DNA from: Thermoleptolyngbya sichuanensis A183
GTDB lineage: Bacteria; Cyanobacteriota; Cyanobacteriia; Elainellales; Elainellaceae
Assembly: GCF_013177315.1 (NCBI RefSeq)
Contig: NZ_CP053661.1
Span: 5,208,001 to 5,272,000 of the forward strand
Direction: 5' to 3'
Length of the DNA stretch: 64,000 nucleotides
In this document: piece after piece, positions 1 to 8,497 of the stretch
How positions within the stretch are numbered: position 1 is the first letter of the stretch
Layout: every line of letters begins with the position of its first letter
Program-made: the position numbers and the translations under genes
Notes under the pieces: generated by a model
The model's database searches: none
What the model was told of the DNA's origin: nothing
What the model saw: the letters and a program-made list of their open reading frames with translations, nothing else

Positions 1-2
1 TT

Positions 3-80
3 CGGGTGGGTGAGTTGTTTTGTGAGGTTAGTGCTGAGCCGTTTTGGGATCTGGTGTCTGGTTTAATCCCCCTGATTTAA
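3..80 (+). CDS. Possible 3' end of an upstream gene (partial)
   Basis: One plus-strand frame stays open from the window edge to a TAA at 78-80 and would encode about 25 residues ending in a hydrophobic tail (LVSGLIPLI). It lies directly upstream of a two-partner-secretion transporter gene, whose partner genes often sit beside it, but the fragment is too short to assign to a family. The stop lies inside a perfect 14-bp tandem duplication (tttaatccccctga at 62-75 and 76-89), so the end of the frame may be repeat-derived. Confidence 0.25.
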   Translation, partial: RVGELFCEVSAEPFWDLVSGLIPLI

Positions 81-171
81 TCCCCCTGAGGGGGAATTCC
101 CCAAGCTGGAGGGCTGAGTGGTAGGATGCTACCAACTTTTTCAGCCGGGGGAGGCTCTGGGAAAGTATCCG

Positions 172-2031
172 ATGGATCGTGTAGGGACGCTACTGCTGGG
201 ACTGGGGCTGTCTTTATTGGGCGGCTATTTTAAGATGCCAGGGGCGATCGCCCAGTCGCTTGACCCTCGTCGCCCCCAGCCGCCGGTGCCACGCCTGCCA
301 GCGGAGCTGCTGCCTCAGCCGCCTGCGCCGCCCCAGCCACCGTTGCCCGCGGAGCCGCTGCGGCCCCTGCCGCCGCCAGAAGAACTGCTGCCGCCAGTCG
401 ATCTAGAGCCGCCATCGCAAGACCTGCCTGCGGAAATCCCTGAGGCGCTGCCGATCGCCCGATTTGTGGTGCAGGGCGGCACGGCGTTTAGCGCCGAAAA
501 GCTGGCGACGGTGGCGAAGCAGTCTGTGGTGGGCGGCGTGTCGGGAACTGTGGCAGAGAATGGGGGCGATCGCTGTTCCCGCAGTGTAGACTCGCCGGAT
601 GTTTTAATCGCACAACCGCTCACTTTTGCCCAGGTGCTTCAGGCGCGGGCGGCCATCACCCAGCTTTACATCGACTGTGGCTATATCAGTTCGGGGGCGA
701 TCGTCCCGGCAGATCAGGTCTTGCCGCAAACGCCCGACGGCTACGTGGTTACGATTCAGGTCATCGAGGGTCGCCTAGAAGCCATCAACGTGGCGGGGCT
801 AGCTCGGCTGGATGCGGGCTACGTCCGCAGTCGGCTGCGGCGGGCGGCGGGCACTCCGCTCAACGTCAACAGTCTGCTGGAGGGGCTGCAACTGCTCCAG
901 CTTGACCCACTGATTCGCAGCGTGTCTGCTGATCTGCAAGCGGGGACGCGCACCGGAACCAATGTGCTGCAAGTCGTCGTGCAAGAAGCCGACCCGGTAA
1001 GCCTGGACTTGACGCTGGATAATGGGCGATCGCCCAGCGTGGGCAGCTTTCGGCAGCGGGCGCAGTTCAACCACGCCAATTTTCTGGGCTATGGCGATGG
1101 GCTGAGTGTGGGCTATACGCGCACCAGCGGCAGTAACGAATTTTCGGGCAGCTATACGATTCCGCTAAACCCGCAGGACGGCACACTGCGAATCGCCGCC
1201 GGAACCACCCGCAGCGACGTGGTCGAGGAGCCGTTTGATCAACTGAATATTGCCTCGCGATCGCCCTATGCCGAACTTTCGCTACGACAGCCTGTGGGGC
1301 GATCGCCCAACGAAGAATTTGCCCTCGGCCTTACCCTCTCCCACCAGCGCAGCCGCACCACCTTTGAAATTCCTGACGAGCAGGGCTTTCCCTCGCCCGG
1401 AGCCGATGATCAGGGGCGCACCCGCGTCACTGCCCTCCGGTTTGTGCAGGAATGGACCCGGCGCAATCGCCAGCAGGTTCTCGCTGCTCGCTCACAGTTC
1501 AGCCTGGGGCTGGATTGGCTGGACGCAACGGTAAACGACGGCGAACCCGATAGTCGATTTTTTGCCTGGCGCGGCCAGGGGCAGTGGGTGCGGCTGCTGG
1601 CGACCGATACCCTGTTCTTGCTGCGGGGCGATGTGCAGTTGACAGGCGACTCGCTGCTTGCGCTGGAACAGTTTGGGCTGGGCGGAGCCGAGAGTGTGCG
1701 CGGCTATCGCCAGGATGCCCTGCTGACCGATAGCGGAGCGCTACTGTCGGCGGAGGTGCGGCTACCGATTCTGCGGGTTCCCGAAATTGACGGACTGCTG
1801 CAATTGGCTCCCTTTATCGATGCGGGCACGGTCTGGAACGCCGACAGCAGCCAGCGCAACGACAATCAGCCAGATACACTGGTCGGCGTTGGGCTTGGGC
1901 TGCTGTGGCAACAGGGCGATCGCCTGTCTGTCAGAGTCGATTGGGGCATTCCGCTGGTGGAGCTATCCGGGTCAGGCGACTCGCTCCAGGAAAGCGGCAT
2001 CTACTTCTCGGTACTCTATTCGCCATTTTGA
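172..2031 (+). CDS. ShlB/FhaC/HecB family outer-membrane transporter (TpsB)
   Basis: Outer-membrane transporter of the two-partner secretion (type Vb) kind, which exports or activates a large TpsA exoprotein. From the ATG at 172 the product has 619 residues: an N-terminal signal sequence ending near GAIAQS, a long proline-rich stretch (about residues 33-90), POTRA-like domains (FVVQGGTAFSAEKL; then VTIQVIEGRLEAINV) and a C-terminal 16-strand-type barrel. The barrel holds the family motif SVRGYRQDALL near residue 537 and ends in an aromatic residue (YSPF), as barrel proteins usually do. A GTG at 118 would add 18 residues, but these do not look like part of a signal peptide, so the ATG is preferred. 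No TpsA gene is present downstream; it may lie upstream of the window. Family assignment is secure, the cargo unknown. Confidence 0.85.
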   Translation: MDRVGTLLLGLGLSLLGGYFKMPGAIAQSLDPRRPQPPVPRLPAELLPQPPAPPQPPLPAEPLRPLPPPEELLPPVDLEPPSQDLPAEIPEALPIARFVVQGGTAFSAEKLATVAKQSVVGGVSGTVAENGGDRCSRSVDSPDVLIAQPLTFAQVLQARAAITQLYIDCGYISSGAIVPADQVLPQTPDGYVVTIQVIEGRLEAINVAGLARLDAGYVRSRLRRAAGTPLNVNSLLEGLQLLQLDPLIRSVSADLQAGTRTGTNVLQVVVQEADPVSLDLTLDNGRSPSVGSFRQRAQFNHANFLGYGDGLSVGYTRTSGSNEFSGSYTIPLNPQDGTLRIAAGTTRSDVVEEPFDQLNIASRSPYAELSLRQPVGRSPNEEFALGLTLSHQRSRTTFEIPDEQGFPSPGADDQGRTRVTALRFVQEWTRRNRQQVLAARSQFSLGLDWLDATVNDGEPDSRFFAWRGQGQWVRLLATDTLFLLRGDVQLTGDSLLALEQFGLGGAESVRGYRQDALLTDSGALLSAEVRLPILRVPEIDGLLQLAPFIDAGTVWNADSSQRNDNQPDTLVGVGLGLLWQQGDRLSVRVDWGIPLVELSGSGDSLQESGIYFSVLYSPF

Positions 2032-2408
2032 GGGCGGAGGACACCAGAGGGTTCCAGAGCGGCTGAGGGCTGTCCTGTTGCTGCTTCAGGTACAGTGCCC
2101 TCCGGCAGTTGCGATAGATCATCGCCAAATCCAGATGAGGTTGGAGACGGCAGGCTTTGCCCAATCAGGGCACTCAGCAATAGGCTCAGCAGCACCATGC
2201 CAAACCCGGACAACCATAGCCAAAAGGCCTGCCGAACCGACTTTCGCCCCCAGCGCATGATGAAAAACGCCAGCGACGCAAACGGCACGAGCAGATAAGC
2301 AAGTCCCCAGAGAAAATGATCGCTGAACGCCAACACCAATCCCCAAAGTCCACCAACAATACTTAAAATCGCACCAAGGAACAGCAGCGCTAAGATAATA
2401 AACGGCAT
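2016..2408 (-). CDS. Small membrane protein, unknown function
   Basis: Encodes 130 residues with three likely membrane segments (about 3-28, 33-51 and 62-84), followed by a polar, low-complexity C-terminal tail of about 45 residues rich in Ser, Pro and Gly. A short basic stretch (RWGRKSVRQ) between segments two and three would sit on the cytoplasmic side. The gene is convergent with the TpsB gene and its 3' end overlaps that gene's last 16 bases. I do not recognise a named family. The hydropathy pattern and codon use look genuine, and no function can be given. Confidence 0.6.
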   Translation of the reverse strand: MPFIILALLFLGAILSIVGGLWGLVLAFSDHFLWGLAYLLVPFASLAFFIMRWGRKSVRQAFWLWLSGFGMVLLSLLLSALIGQSLPSPTSSGFGDDLSQLPEGTVPEAATGQPSAALEPSGVLRPQNGE

Positions 2409-2758
2409 AGGTTAAGCTCTCCGGAAAAACTGTGAAGTGAGAAATTGCAAGGCGAGAAACTGCGAAGCAAGAGATGGTTTAAAGCCAAAAACCTTGAAGA
2501 CTTTAATCGCCAGAAGTGTTAACTAGAAATCTTGACTGAGGGATTGAGCCGATGCACATGAAGTCCATTGCGTGGCTGTAGGAGCTTATAAAGCCCTATT
2601 GACCCAAGCGGTTTACCTATTCTTGCTGCTGATGGCTGGGTTGCAGACCTGAGAGATATCCAGAACACTCCATCCCTGGAAAGAAACCTAAGAAACCTTC
2701 AGTAACCCCTTGCGAAGCGAGTAGAGCGGTTTCGAGGCGATTGCATAACATCGCACAA

Positions 2759-2768
2759 CAACCGGGAC
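2759..2768. repeat. Left target-site duplication of the IS4 element
   Basis: CAACCGGGAC directly abuts the left terminal repeat and is repeated exactly at 4058-4067 beside the right terminal repeat. A 10-bp duplication is within the range normal for the IS4 family. Confidence 0.93.
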
Positions 2769-4057
2769 CTGCTTGACTGACAAAACTAAGAAGCTGGAAT
2801 ACGGCTGAGGACAGTGAATTCACGCTTTAGGGAGTCATCGTGTTGTCGCCTTGATGCGATGGCAGGTTGAGGGTCAGGTGAACAGGAGAGGAACTGATAA
2901 ACGTGAATCTTCCACTGGTGAGTGATAGCCAGCCGAATCCAATTCCAGCCCAGCTTGAGATAACTCATGCCGCGCTTCCAGTGAGCATCGACTTGGCGAC
3001 GCTTGCCGGATGCGACCACTTGCACCCCTTGGAGAACTAAGAACAGCATCGTCAAGGCGATTACCCCACACAACTGGGAAAGGGCAACCTTGTCTCTGAG
3101 TCTGGAGGCTTCGAGATTAAACCCGTTGGACTTCAAATCCAAAAACGACTCCTCCACCTGAAATCTCAGTCGATATTGGGCAAACGTCTGCAAGTTCGTC
3201 GGCTCATCACTCACAATTGTCCAATTCTCCCTGCTGAGTTTGTCGTGGGCAAAGGCAAGGTAAACATTGTCGTAGGGCTTTGTTCTACCCACCGACACTG
3301 CAGGCGTAAAGTAAGCTTGTCCTGGTTGCAATTGAACCGACGATACCTGGCGCCACTGCCCTTGGTGCTGAAATTGGAAGGAGCGTTTGATGCGGATGCG
3401 GAAATGCCAACCCAGATTCTCCCGGAGGTATTTCATCAACTTGCCATCGGCAAACCCTCGGTCTGCCAAAAGGACAATCGCGACACCCTCGGGCATCAGC
3501 CGTTGCGCTTGCCGCAGTACCCGTTGAATCGTCCACAACCTGACGGTGCTGCTTGATTGCGCCACCACTTTCCAAGCGACCGGAACCGTTCTTCCTCGGT
3601 ACACCACTGCGACCCAGACGATGCAGAAACAATTCCATACGACCGTTGTATCGAGGCTTAAGTAGAGTCGTTGGGTCTGCCAGTTGGACAGAGCCTGCCC
3701 AATCAGCGCATGATGAGCGGACGCGACATTGATCCGCCGATTCGACAACCAGCGGCGAAACCGGCGTTGGTGGGATTGAGCCATTTGAGCGCGACTCCTC
3801 ACATACACCCCAAATCCATTGAGATGAACGTTTTGGCTTCCAATCATGCCAATGATCATCCAGCACAGTGTTTGCAGATGGCGAGCATCCTGCCACTGAA
3901 TGTCGCATTGACGCAGAAAATCATTCAACGCATCATAAAGACGGGAAGTCGGTGACATTGATTTGACTGGTTTGTGTGGTTACTTCTCAGCCTAAATCAT
4001 GCTCTGCTTCCCGCATGGCTTTCGTTCCAGCTTTAACCTGTTTTGTCAGTCAAGCAG
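2769..4057 (-). mobile_element. Intact IS4-family insertion sequence, 1289 bp
   Basis: The element is bounded by perfect 18-bp terminal inverted repeats, CTGCTTGACTGACAAAAC at 2769-2786 and its reverse complement at 4040-4057. A further imperfect stretch inside each end shares AGCTGGAA. It carries a single full-length transposase gene and is flanked by identical 10-bp direct repeats (CAACCGGGAC), so both boundaries are exact. Perfect ends, a perfect duplication and an open transposase frame point to a recent insertion that may still be mobile. Sequence on either side reads as intergenic DNA, although one minus-strand frame would be continuous if the element were removed. Confidence 0.95.
2786..3958 (-). 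CDS. IS4-family transposase
   Basis: DDE transposase of 390 residues that catalyses cut-and-paste movement of the surrounding element. The catalytic residues are visible: D103 (SLDTTVVW), D166 (LLADRGFADG) and E269. The last lies in an exact Y-x2-R-x3-E-x6-K signature (Y262, R265, E269, K276), which defines the IS4 family. The gene fills almost the whole element; its stop codon TAG at 2786-2788 begins on the last base of the left terminal repeat. No frameshift or internal stop is present, so the enzyme is predicted active. ATG start, with about 80 bases between it and the right terminal repeat. Confidence 0.95.
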   Translation of the reverse strand: MSPTSRLYDALNDFLRQCDIQWQDARHLQTLCWMIIGMIGSQNVHLNGFGVYVRSRAQMAQSHQRRFRRWLSNRRINVASAHHALIGQALSNWQTQRLYLSLDTTVVWNCFCIVWVAVVYRGRTVPVAWKVVAQSSSTVRLWTIQRVLRQAQRLMPEGVAIVLLADRGFADGKLMKYLRENLGWHFRIRIKRSFQFQHQGQWRQVSSVQLQPGQAYFTPAVSVGRTKPYDNVYLAFAHDKLSRENWTIVSDEPTNLQTFAQYRLRFQVEESFLDLKSNGFNLEASRLRDKVALSQLCGVIALTMLFLVLQGVQVVASGKRRQVDAHWKRGMSYLKLGWNWIRLAITHQWKIHVYQFLSCSPDPQPAIASRRQHDDSLKREFTVLSRIPAS

Positions 4058-4067
4058 CAACCGGGAC
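4058..4067. repeat. Right target-site duplication of the IS4 element
   Basis: CAACCGGGAC, identical to 2759-2768, immediately outside the right 18-bp terminal repeat. Confidence 0.93.
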
Positions 4068-4533
4068 TATCATCCGACCAAAACTGTGTCCAAAAGGAAT
4101 GGTAGCTGAGGAAACGATTCACACCCTGGGTTCTGGAACTGACTACATTGCGATGAAGGGATATTCCGGTGATCCTCCGTCGGGGGCTGCGTAAATTTCT
4201 ATTGCAGCAACCAAGCGCGACGGAAATCAGCACATTCAAAATCAGCACATTCAGCAGAGCGCGTTTTATCGAGTTTTATTCAGTGCGTCGTGTTCAAAGA
4301 TTTTTCGCTATCCTTATGGGCACGCAATGGGCACGCAAGTAGCACAATGGGCACGCAGTTCCTCCCTTGCTCAAGGTAATATAGGTGAACTATATTGAAC
4401 CCATATCAAGCTGTCCGTAATAAGCCGTGATGAACCGTGATAAGCCATTGGTTCAATCCACCTGTTCCCGTCCTATTCGCTTTTAGCTTGCCCACTGCTC
4501 AGGGAAAATTCAGAAAACCACCGGGAGAAAGTT
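4068..4533. other. Intergenic region right of the IS4 element
   Basis: No convincing gene. It holds short direct repeats (atgggcacgca three times around 4316-4360, a duplicated 'atcagcacattca' near 4227-4252, and 'cgtgataagcc' variants near 4430). The low-complexity look suggests non-coding DNA. A GGGAGA ribosome-binding sequence at 4523-4528 serves the next gene. Confidence 0.5.
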
Positions 4534-4536
4534 TTG

Positions 4537-4842
4537 GTGTACACGTCGCAACAGTCCTCTACTCGCAGCACGCCTTCTAGCACGCCTTTTGTAGACACGC
4601 GGGTTGCCGATCGCCCCGAACAGATTGACTTTTCGGCACTGCTCGACCCTTCGCTGCTGCAAGCCGCCCGCCACATCTATCGCACCTACTACGAAGTGCA
4701 TCCCGATCAGGTGCAGCGTCCGATTGGCATTGCGATTGACCGCTTTACGCACCGGGGCAAGCTGATTTTTTCTGGGAAGCCCATTCTGTTGCCGCAGGAG
4801 TGCTTTATTCCTGTAGGACAGCTTGAGGCGGATTTGTATTGA
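4537..4842 (+). CDS. Conserved-looking small protein, unknown function
   Basis: About 101 residues from GTG at 4537; a TTG three bases earlier is the alternative. GTG is favoured because GGGAGA lies 8 bases upstream of it. The first 25 residues are Ser/Thr-rich and probably disordered. The remainder is a compact soluble domain (LLDPSLLQAARHIYRTYYEV, then a strand-rich end with FTHRGKLIFSGKPILLPQE and a short acidic tail). No membrane segment or catalytic motif is seen. I do not recognise the family, and neighbouring genes give no functional hint. Codon use is like the surrounding genes. Confidence 0.55.
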   Translation: MYTSQQSSTRSTPSSTPFVDTRVADRPEQIDFSALLDPSLLQAARHIYRTYYEVHPDQVQRPIGIAIDRFTHRGKLIFSGKPILLPQECFIPVGQLEADLY

Positions 4843-4973
4843 GGCGGATTTGTATTAGGCCTACATTAGGCGTTTGCACCAGCAGATTTGGGTGACGATT
4901 GGTTATTGGTGACGATTGGTTAGTAGATTCTTCTGTCCGAATCTACTGCATCCGAAACCTACCCTGTCCGGAT

Positions 4974-5540
4974 CTACTGTCGCCGGAACCAGTCGTAGAG
5001 TCCTAGGGAGAGGGTCAGCCCGGCAAAATGGGCGGCGACTAGGTGCAGGTTTGCCGCTACTACTTGCAGGTTGAGGATTCGCACAAATCCCTGAGTGTTT
5101 GCCAAAGCAGATGAGGTTTCAGCCTGGGTCATCAGCGTTGCGATGCTGACCTCTGCGCCAACCAGCGTGACCAGCGCTCCGACCAAGCCCAGCACAATGC
5201 CCACACGCAGCAGTCTGACTAGGGTAATGGTTTTGGGGTGTTGTTCCAGGTCGAGTCGGCGGAGACGCTGGGAAATGCGAATGTAGCGAAAGGCATTGGC
5301 GATCGCCACCAGCAGCAGCACACAGCCACACACCGCCCAAAAAATGCCAATACCAATGCCCCGCACGGGCGGCTCATCCAGCACCAGATTAGACCGGGAC
5401 GCAGACACCAGTGCCGCCACCGCCGCCGCACCCAACCCCATTTGCAGCAGCACACTCAGCAAGCCCACCCACCAAAAGGCGCGAGACAGGTCTAGGGCAC
5501 GATTAGCGGGCGATCGCAGGTCTGGCTTGGTTTGCATCAC
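4974..5540 (-). CDS. DUF3611 family membrane protein (TIC21/PIC1-like)
   Basis: Encodes 188 residues with four hydrophobic segments (about 24-45, 63-83, 110-130 and 155-180) and a basic cytoplasmic loop (RYIRISQRLRRLD). This layout matches the DUF3611 family of cyanobacteria and plastids, whose plant member TIC21/PIC1 is a chloroplast inner-envelope protein linked to protein or iron import. In cyanobacteria the role is unsettled. It lies just downstream of a histidine kinase on the same strand, 11 bases away, so the two could be co-transcribed. Family call rests on remembered family features and topology, not on a search. Confidence 0.65.
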   Translation of the reverse strand: MMQTKPDLRSPANRALDLSRAFWWVGLLSVLLQMGLGAAAVAALVSASRSNLVLDEPPVRGIGIGIFWAVCGCVLLLVAIANAFRYIRISQRLRRLDLEQHPKTITLVRLLRVGIVLGLVGALVTLVGAEVSIATLMTQAETSSALANTQGFVRILNLQVVAANLHLVAAHFAGLTLSLGLYDWFRRQ

Positions 5541-5551
5541 TCAAACATTCG

Positions 5552-7264
5552 CTATACCGACTCCGGCGACAGGTGCTCGGTGCGGCTGCCCAGCGTCAAC
5601 GGCAGCTTCACCACAAACGACGTGCCCACGCCCTCGCAACTGGTAAAGTAGATTTCGCCCTGGTGCTGCAACACACATTGATACACAATCGCCAGCCCCA
5701 GACCCGTGCCGCGAATGGCGTTCACATTGCTGGCCCGGTGAAACAGCCGAAACAAGCGGGGCTGATCTTCATCTGGGATGCCAATGCCATAGTCACGAAT
5801 TTCAAACGTCGCCACCTGATCAAAACAGGACAGGTCAAATTCCACCACTCCGCCCGCCAGGGAATATTTCACCGCGTTGGAGATCAAATTGCTCAGAATG
5901 GATCTGAGGAGCTTGGGATCGAGATACACCAGTTCGCAGGAGCCGTAGCAATTCAGCACGATCTTATGGGATGCGCCAATGCTCATCCGCATCTCTTCCA
6001 CGACATCGTGACAAAACAACTTCAGATCGATCCAACTGGGGCTAAACTCCAGCCGACCGGCCTCCGCCTTGGCGCTAACCAACACATCCTCAATCAGTTG
6101 ATTCATTGTGGTAATGGCGGCACGGCTCCGCTGGAAATATTTCTCGCGCTTTTCCTCAGGCGCAACATGCCCGTATCGTTCCAGCAGTTCCAGCGACGTA
6201 CGTAAGACGGTGAGGGGCGTTCGCAGTTCGTGCGACACCATCGACACAAATCGCGACTTTAGCTCACTCAGCTCTCGCTCTTCTTTGAGCGCCAGTCGAA
6301 TTTCATCTTCGGTGCGCTTGCCTTCCCGAATCATCTGTTCGCGGATGCGGATGCTGTTCACCATGCTTTTGAACACTTCCGCCAGCGTCGTCATCTCATC
6401 GGGAAAAGGATTTTTTTCGGCAAAGGACAGGTCTAGGCTATAGTCGCCGCTGGCAATTTGCTGGGCAGACTGGGTCAGGCTAGCCAGTTGCCGAGTCAAT
6501 ATGCCCGACAGCATGTAAATCAGCACAAAAAAGACTGCATAGGTGATGATAAAGGCAAATAACATGCGGTTGCGAATGGCCTGTTGCAGCAGCCGGACGT
6601 ATTGAGCGTCGATATCTAGCCCTACAACGACAATCACGTCGTTCTGCTGGCTCTTGACCGGGGCAGCAGCAGAAATCCAGGTGCCCCATCGGTCGGTGTA
6701 GATTTTGTCGCTTTCCTGAATGCCGCCTTGCAGCTCGATACGCCGAGCCAGTAGCCCTACGTGGTCAGATTCTAGAAACTTGGCTGCCTTGGTGGGGTCA
6801 TTCAGCGCCCAGAGGTCTACCAGATAAATAATTTCTCTCTCGCCAGGGCCAACGGCGGGTAGGCCAACGCGGCGATTGGTGTCGGCATTGCCAATAATGT
6901 AAGAGTAGAGCCAGACCCTCGGCTCGATATTTTGAACTGTCTCAAACCAGGCAAGCTGGCTTAGGTAGCGGGGGTCGTCCGAAAAGCCCTCAGCATTGCG
7001 CTCTCCCTCGGCGTAGAGGCCCAGCAAGTCATCTGGGTTTACGCCCGATAGGGCCCCGATGAGCGTAGAGCGCATGTCGGCCCGCAGGCGAGCAACGACC
7101 TTTTCGGTTGTGTAGGAATAGAACCAGTAGAAGGCTCCAGCAAACACCAGGCTAAACACCACGCTAAAACCCACCAGTAGCTTTACGCGCAGGCTCACTG
7201 GTCTGACGAAGTTTTTAACTGCCGGAGACATCGCCCGACCTAGCATCTGAGACGTTTGGCGCAA
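5552..7264 (-). CDS. Membrane sensor histidine kinase with HAMP domain
   Basis: Two-component sensor of 570 residues. A short basic N-terminus precedes TM1 (about 27-50), an extracytoplasmic sensing region (about 51-232), TM2 (233-255), a HAMP linker (256-310), a short coiled coil, the dimerisation/phosphoacceptor domain with H345 in SMVSHELRTPLTVL, and an ATPase domain. The ATPase shows an N box (SNLISNAVKYS) and G boxes (RDYGIGIP, GTGLGLAIVYQ). The extracytoplasmic part is the size of a cache-like ligand domain, but I cannot name a ligand. No response regulator is adjacent, so the partner is encoded elsewhere. The DUF3611 gene follows 11 bases downstream. Confidence 0.9.
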   Translation of the reverse strand: MRQTSQMLGRAMSPAVKNFVRPVSLRVKLLVGFSVVFSLVFAGAFYWFYSYTTEKVVARLRADMRSTLIGALSGVNPDDLLGLYAEGERNAEGFSDDPRYLSQLAWFETVQNIEPRVWLYSYIIGNADTNRRVGLPAVGPGEREIIYLVDLWALNDPTKAAKFLESDHVGLLARRIELQGGIQESDKIYTDRWGTWISAAAPVKSQQNDVIVVVGLDIDAQYVRLLQQAIRNRMLFAFIITYAVFFVLIYMLSGILTRQLASLTQSAQQIASGDYSLDLSFAEKNPFPDEMTTLAEVFKSMVNSIRIREQMIREGKRTEDEIRLALKEERELSELKSRFVSMVSHELRTPLTVLRTSLELLERYGHVAPEEKREKYFQRSRAAITTMNQLIEDVLVSAKAEAGRLEFSPSWIDLKLFCHDVVEEMRMSIGASHKIVLNCYGSCELVYLDPKLLRSILSNLISNAVKYSLAGGVVEFDLSCFDQVATFEIRDYGIGIPDEDQPRLFRLFHRASNVNAIRGTGLGLAIVYQCVLQHQGEIYFTSCEGVGTSFVVKLPLTLGSRTEHLSPESV

Positions 7265-7619
7265 ATTTACCTCGAGGGCAAATGGGTTGAGAGTGTAGAG
7301 ATGACTGAAGATGCCCCCGACTTAACCTAATTTAAGGCAATCTTAGATCAACCGTCGATGTCGGCTTTATAGATTGCAGAGAGACTTCCGTAAGTTGCAG
7401 AGTGCGTTTTGAAAGACTGGCTCTAAAAAACTGGCTCTGAAAACCAACTCTGATCGGCGGCACTGATCCTGAAATCGCTTTTCCTAAAATCGCTTTTACA
7501 CCATTCAATCGGGTTTGCCTGATTTCAGGCAAATGGGCGATCGCCCACCTGTGGATTCTCTGGGGCTTTTTCCTTCAGTACGTATCTTTTTATCCTAGAC
7601 GGAATCTATTGACTCCTAA
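7265..7619. other. Divergent intergenic region with paired palindromes
   Basis: Separates the histidine kinase (minus) from the creatininase gene (plus) and must hold both promoters. The clearest structure is a pair of adjacent palindromes at 7514-7547: TTTGCCTGA-tt-TCAGGCAAA followed directly by the HIP1-centred palindrome TGGGCGATCGCCCA. Near-repeats 'aaatcgctttt' and 'actggctct' occur around 7410-7500. No gene seen. Confidence 0.5.
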
Positions 7620-7658
7620 TTCTGCAACTTGATTCTGCAACTTGACTCTGCAACTTGA
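7620..7658 (+). repeat. Three 13-bp tandem repeats at a gene start
   Basis: Three contiguous copies of (t/c)tctgcaacttga occupy 7620-7632, 7633-7645 and 7646-7658, ending 5 bases before the ATG of the creatininase gene and replacing any clear Shine-Dalgarno sequence. A TTG in the third copy (7655) is an alternative in-frame start. Confidence 0.8.
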
Positions 7659-7663
7659 CTCCT

Positions 7664-8464
7664 ATGCATAGCTACATTCCGCCAGACCGCTTTTTCCCAT
7701 ACCTCACCTGGACAGATATTCAGCAAATGCCCCATCCAGAGCAAGCGGTGATTTTGCAGCCAATTGGGGCGATCGAGCAGCACGGACCGCATTTGCCGCT
7801 AGTGGTGGATGCAGCGATCGCCACTGCCGTTGTGGGCAAGGCGCTTTCGCAACTGTCGCCCAGCATTCCAGCCTATGCACTGCCGACTCTCTATTATGGC
7901 AAGTCTAACGAACACTGGCACTTTCCGGGCACGATCACCCTCAGCGCCCAAACGCTGATTGCCGTGCTGACGGAGGTCGGCGAGAGTGTGTATCGGGCAG
8001 GCTTCCGTAAATGGGCGATCGTCAATGCCCACGGCGGGCAGCCCCAGGTCATCGAGATCGTGGCGCGGGATCTACACCAGAAGTATGGCGACTTTTGGGT
8101 GTTTCCCCTGTTTGTCTGGCGGGTGCCTAATGTTGCGCCCGACCTGCTCACGCCCAAGGAGTTGGAATACGGCATTCACGCGGGCGATGCCGAAACCAGC
8201 CTGCTGCTGTCGCTGTTGCCTGACCAGGTGCAGCTTGACCGGGCGGTGCCGGAATACCCTGCCAATTTACCCCAAAACAGCCTGCTGAGCATGGAGGGCG
8301 ACCTCCCCTTTTCTTGGGTCACTCGCGACCTCAGCCAGAGCGGTACCCTCGGCGACCCCACCGCTGCGACGCGGGAAAAGGGCGATCGCATCCTGGAATC
8401 TCTGGTGCAAAGTTGGACACGGGTCATTGAGGATTTGTACCAGTTTCAGCCGCCGCGGGCGTGA
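7664..8464 (+). CDS. Creatininase-family amidohydrolase
   Basis: Soluble enzyme of 266 residues in the creatininase (creatinine amidohydrolase/MftE/ArfB-like) superfamily of metal-dependent hydrolases of cyclic amides or N-formyl groups. Visible metal-site motifs are IGAIEQHGPHLPL (Glu and His ligands near residues 38 and 40), an Asp soon after, IVNAHGGQ, and the later HAGDAETS glutamate. Length fits the family. ATG at 7664 is chosen over the in-frame TTG at 7655, which lies inside a tandem repeat. The substrate is unknown: cyanobacterial members are widespread and neither creatinine nor mycofactocin genes are nearby. It is convergent with the next gene. Confidence 0.85.
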   Translation: MHSYIPPDRFFPYLTWTDIQQMPHPEQAVILQPIGAIEQHGPHLPLVVDAAIATAVVGKALSQLSPSIPAYALPTLYYGKSNEHWHFPGTITLSAQTLIAVLTEVGESVYRAGFRKWAIVNAHGGQPQVIEIVARDLHQKYGDFWVFPLFVWRVPNVAPDLLTPKELEYGIHAGDAETSLLLSLLPDQVQLDRAVPEYPANLPQNSLLSMEGDLPFSWVTRDLSQSGTLGDPTAATREKGDRILESLVQSWTRVIEDLYQFQPPRA

Positions 8465-8497
8465 TGGGACAACAGCGCAACCGGTCTCCCACTGATC

